A DNA stretch of 64,000 nt, from NCBI RefSeq assembly GCF_014205845.1, contig NZ_JACHCR010000010.1, positions 81,961-145,960 on the forward strand, read 5' to 3'. Below the pieces are notes generated by a model. The model did not search any database. It saw only the letters and a program-made list of their open reading frames with translations, and had not been told where the DNA came from. This DNA comes from Mucilaginibacter cryoferens. GTDB taxonomy: Bacteria > Bacteroidota > Bacteroidia > Sphingobacteriales > Sphingobacteriaceae. Each line of letters opens with the position of its first letter. Position 1 is the stretch's first letter. The position numbers and the translations under genes are program-made. Shown one piece after another: positions 63,968 to 64,000 of the stretch.

Positions 63968-64000
63968 AAACTTATTGTTTTAGTAATTGATACTGGAGTA

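Noticed and set aside
1..64000. CRISPR arrays, rRNA genes, riboswitches
   Set aside because: No regularly spaced short repeats, rRNA-like segments or recognisable riboswitch cores were found on reading both strands.

Overview
The window reads as the chromosome of a Bacteroidota bacterium, most likely Sphingobacteriaceae (Mucilaginibacter/Pedobacter type). The evidence is promoters with the TAnnTTTG -7 element, weak Shine-Dalgarno sequences, a fused CcoN-CcoO cbb3 oxidase, and a Bacteroidota-type TraJ/K/M/N conjugation module. The left part (1-27.24 kb) is host chromosome. The rest appears to be the left part of an integrative conjugative element (ICE) that leaves the window on the right.

1-21 kb is a low-oxygen respiration and fermentation island. 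It holds ccoI-ccoS, ccoNO-ccoQ-ccoP-ccoG-ccoH with a SafE-like and a DUF1275 membrane protein, a small membrane protein plus alcohol dehydrogenase, D-lactate dehydrogenase plus HemN, and acetate kinase plus phosphoketolase. In its middle lie a histidine kinase with the complete FixL haem-pocket residue set and a response regulator whose receiver is fused directly to an FNR-like DNA-binding module. Six promoters here carry an FNR-type box (TGAY-N4-RTCA) centred 54-55 bp from a -7-like element. I infer that this kinase/regulator pair controls the island.

21-27.2 kb is accessory. It has an epimerase/NmrA/AraC operon and a cassette of an SDR enzyme, a Crp-like regulator and a quinol-monooxygenase-like protein with two copies of the palindrome GTGAAC(T/C)AGTTCAC. 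The cassette is flanked by diverged direct repeats. A degenerate tRNA-end relic and an IS1182-type transposase remnant also lie here.

At 27.24 kb is the 3' half of a tRNA-Met(CAT) gene that breaks off in the anticodon arm, with its terminator to the left. This is the expected host-side junction of an element integrated in a tRNA gene. To its right come (i) a six-gene operon encoding a GAP1/double-GTPase/GASH conflict system with a calcineurin-like phosphoesterase and a PHA-granule-regulator-like protein; (ii) a HEPN protein and a PD-(D/E)XK-like nuclease; (iii) an SRAP gene and an ImuA-ImuB-DnaE2 mutagenesis operon that share a 19-bp palindrome in their promoters; (iv) a CheB-CheR-PAS-histidine-kinase hybrid with two stand-alone receivers, one with Glu in place of the phospho-acceptor Asp; (v) a D12-class adenine methylase, ArdC-like antirestriction protein, DUF3945-like protein and small ICE proteins; and (vi) the conjugation genes for the coupling protein and TraN, TraM, a TraL-position protein, TraK and TraJ. 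No integrase, relaxase or TraG ATPase is in the window; they are expected beyond the right edge.

All family assignments come from reading motifs by eye. No database search was run.
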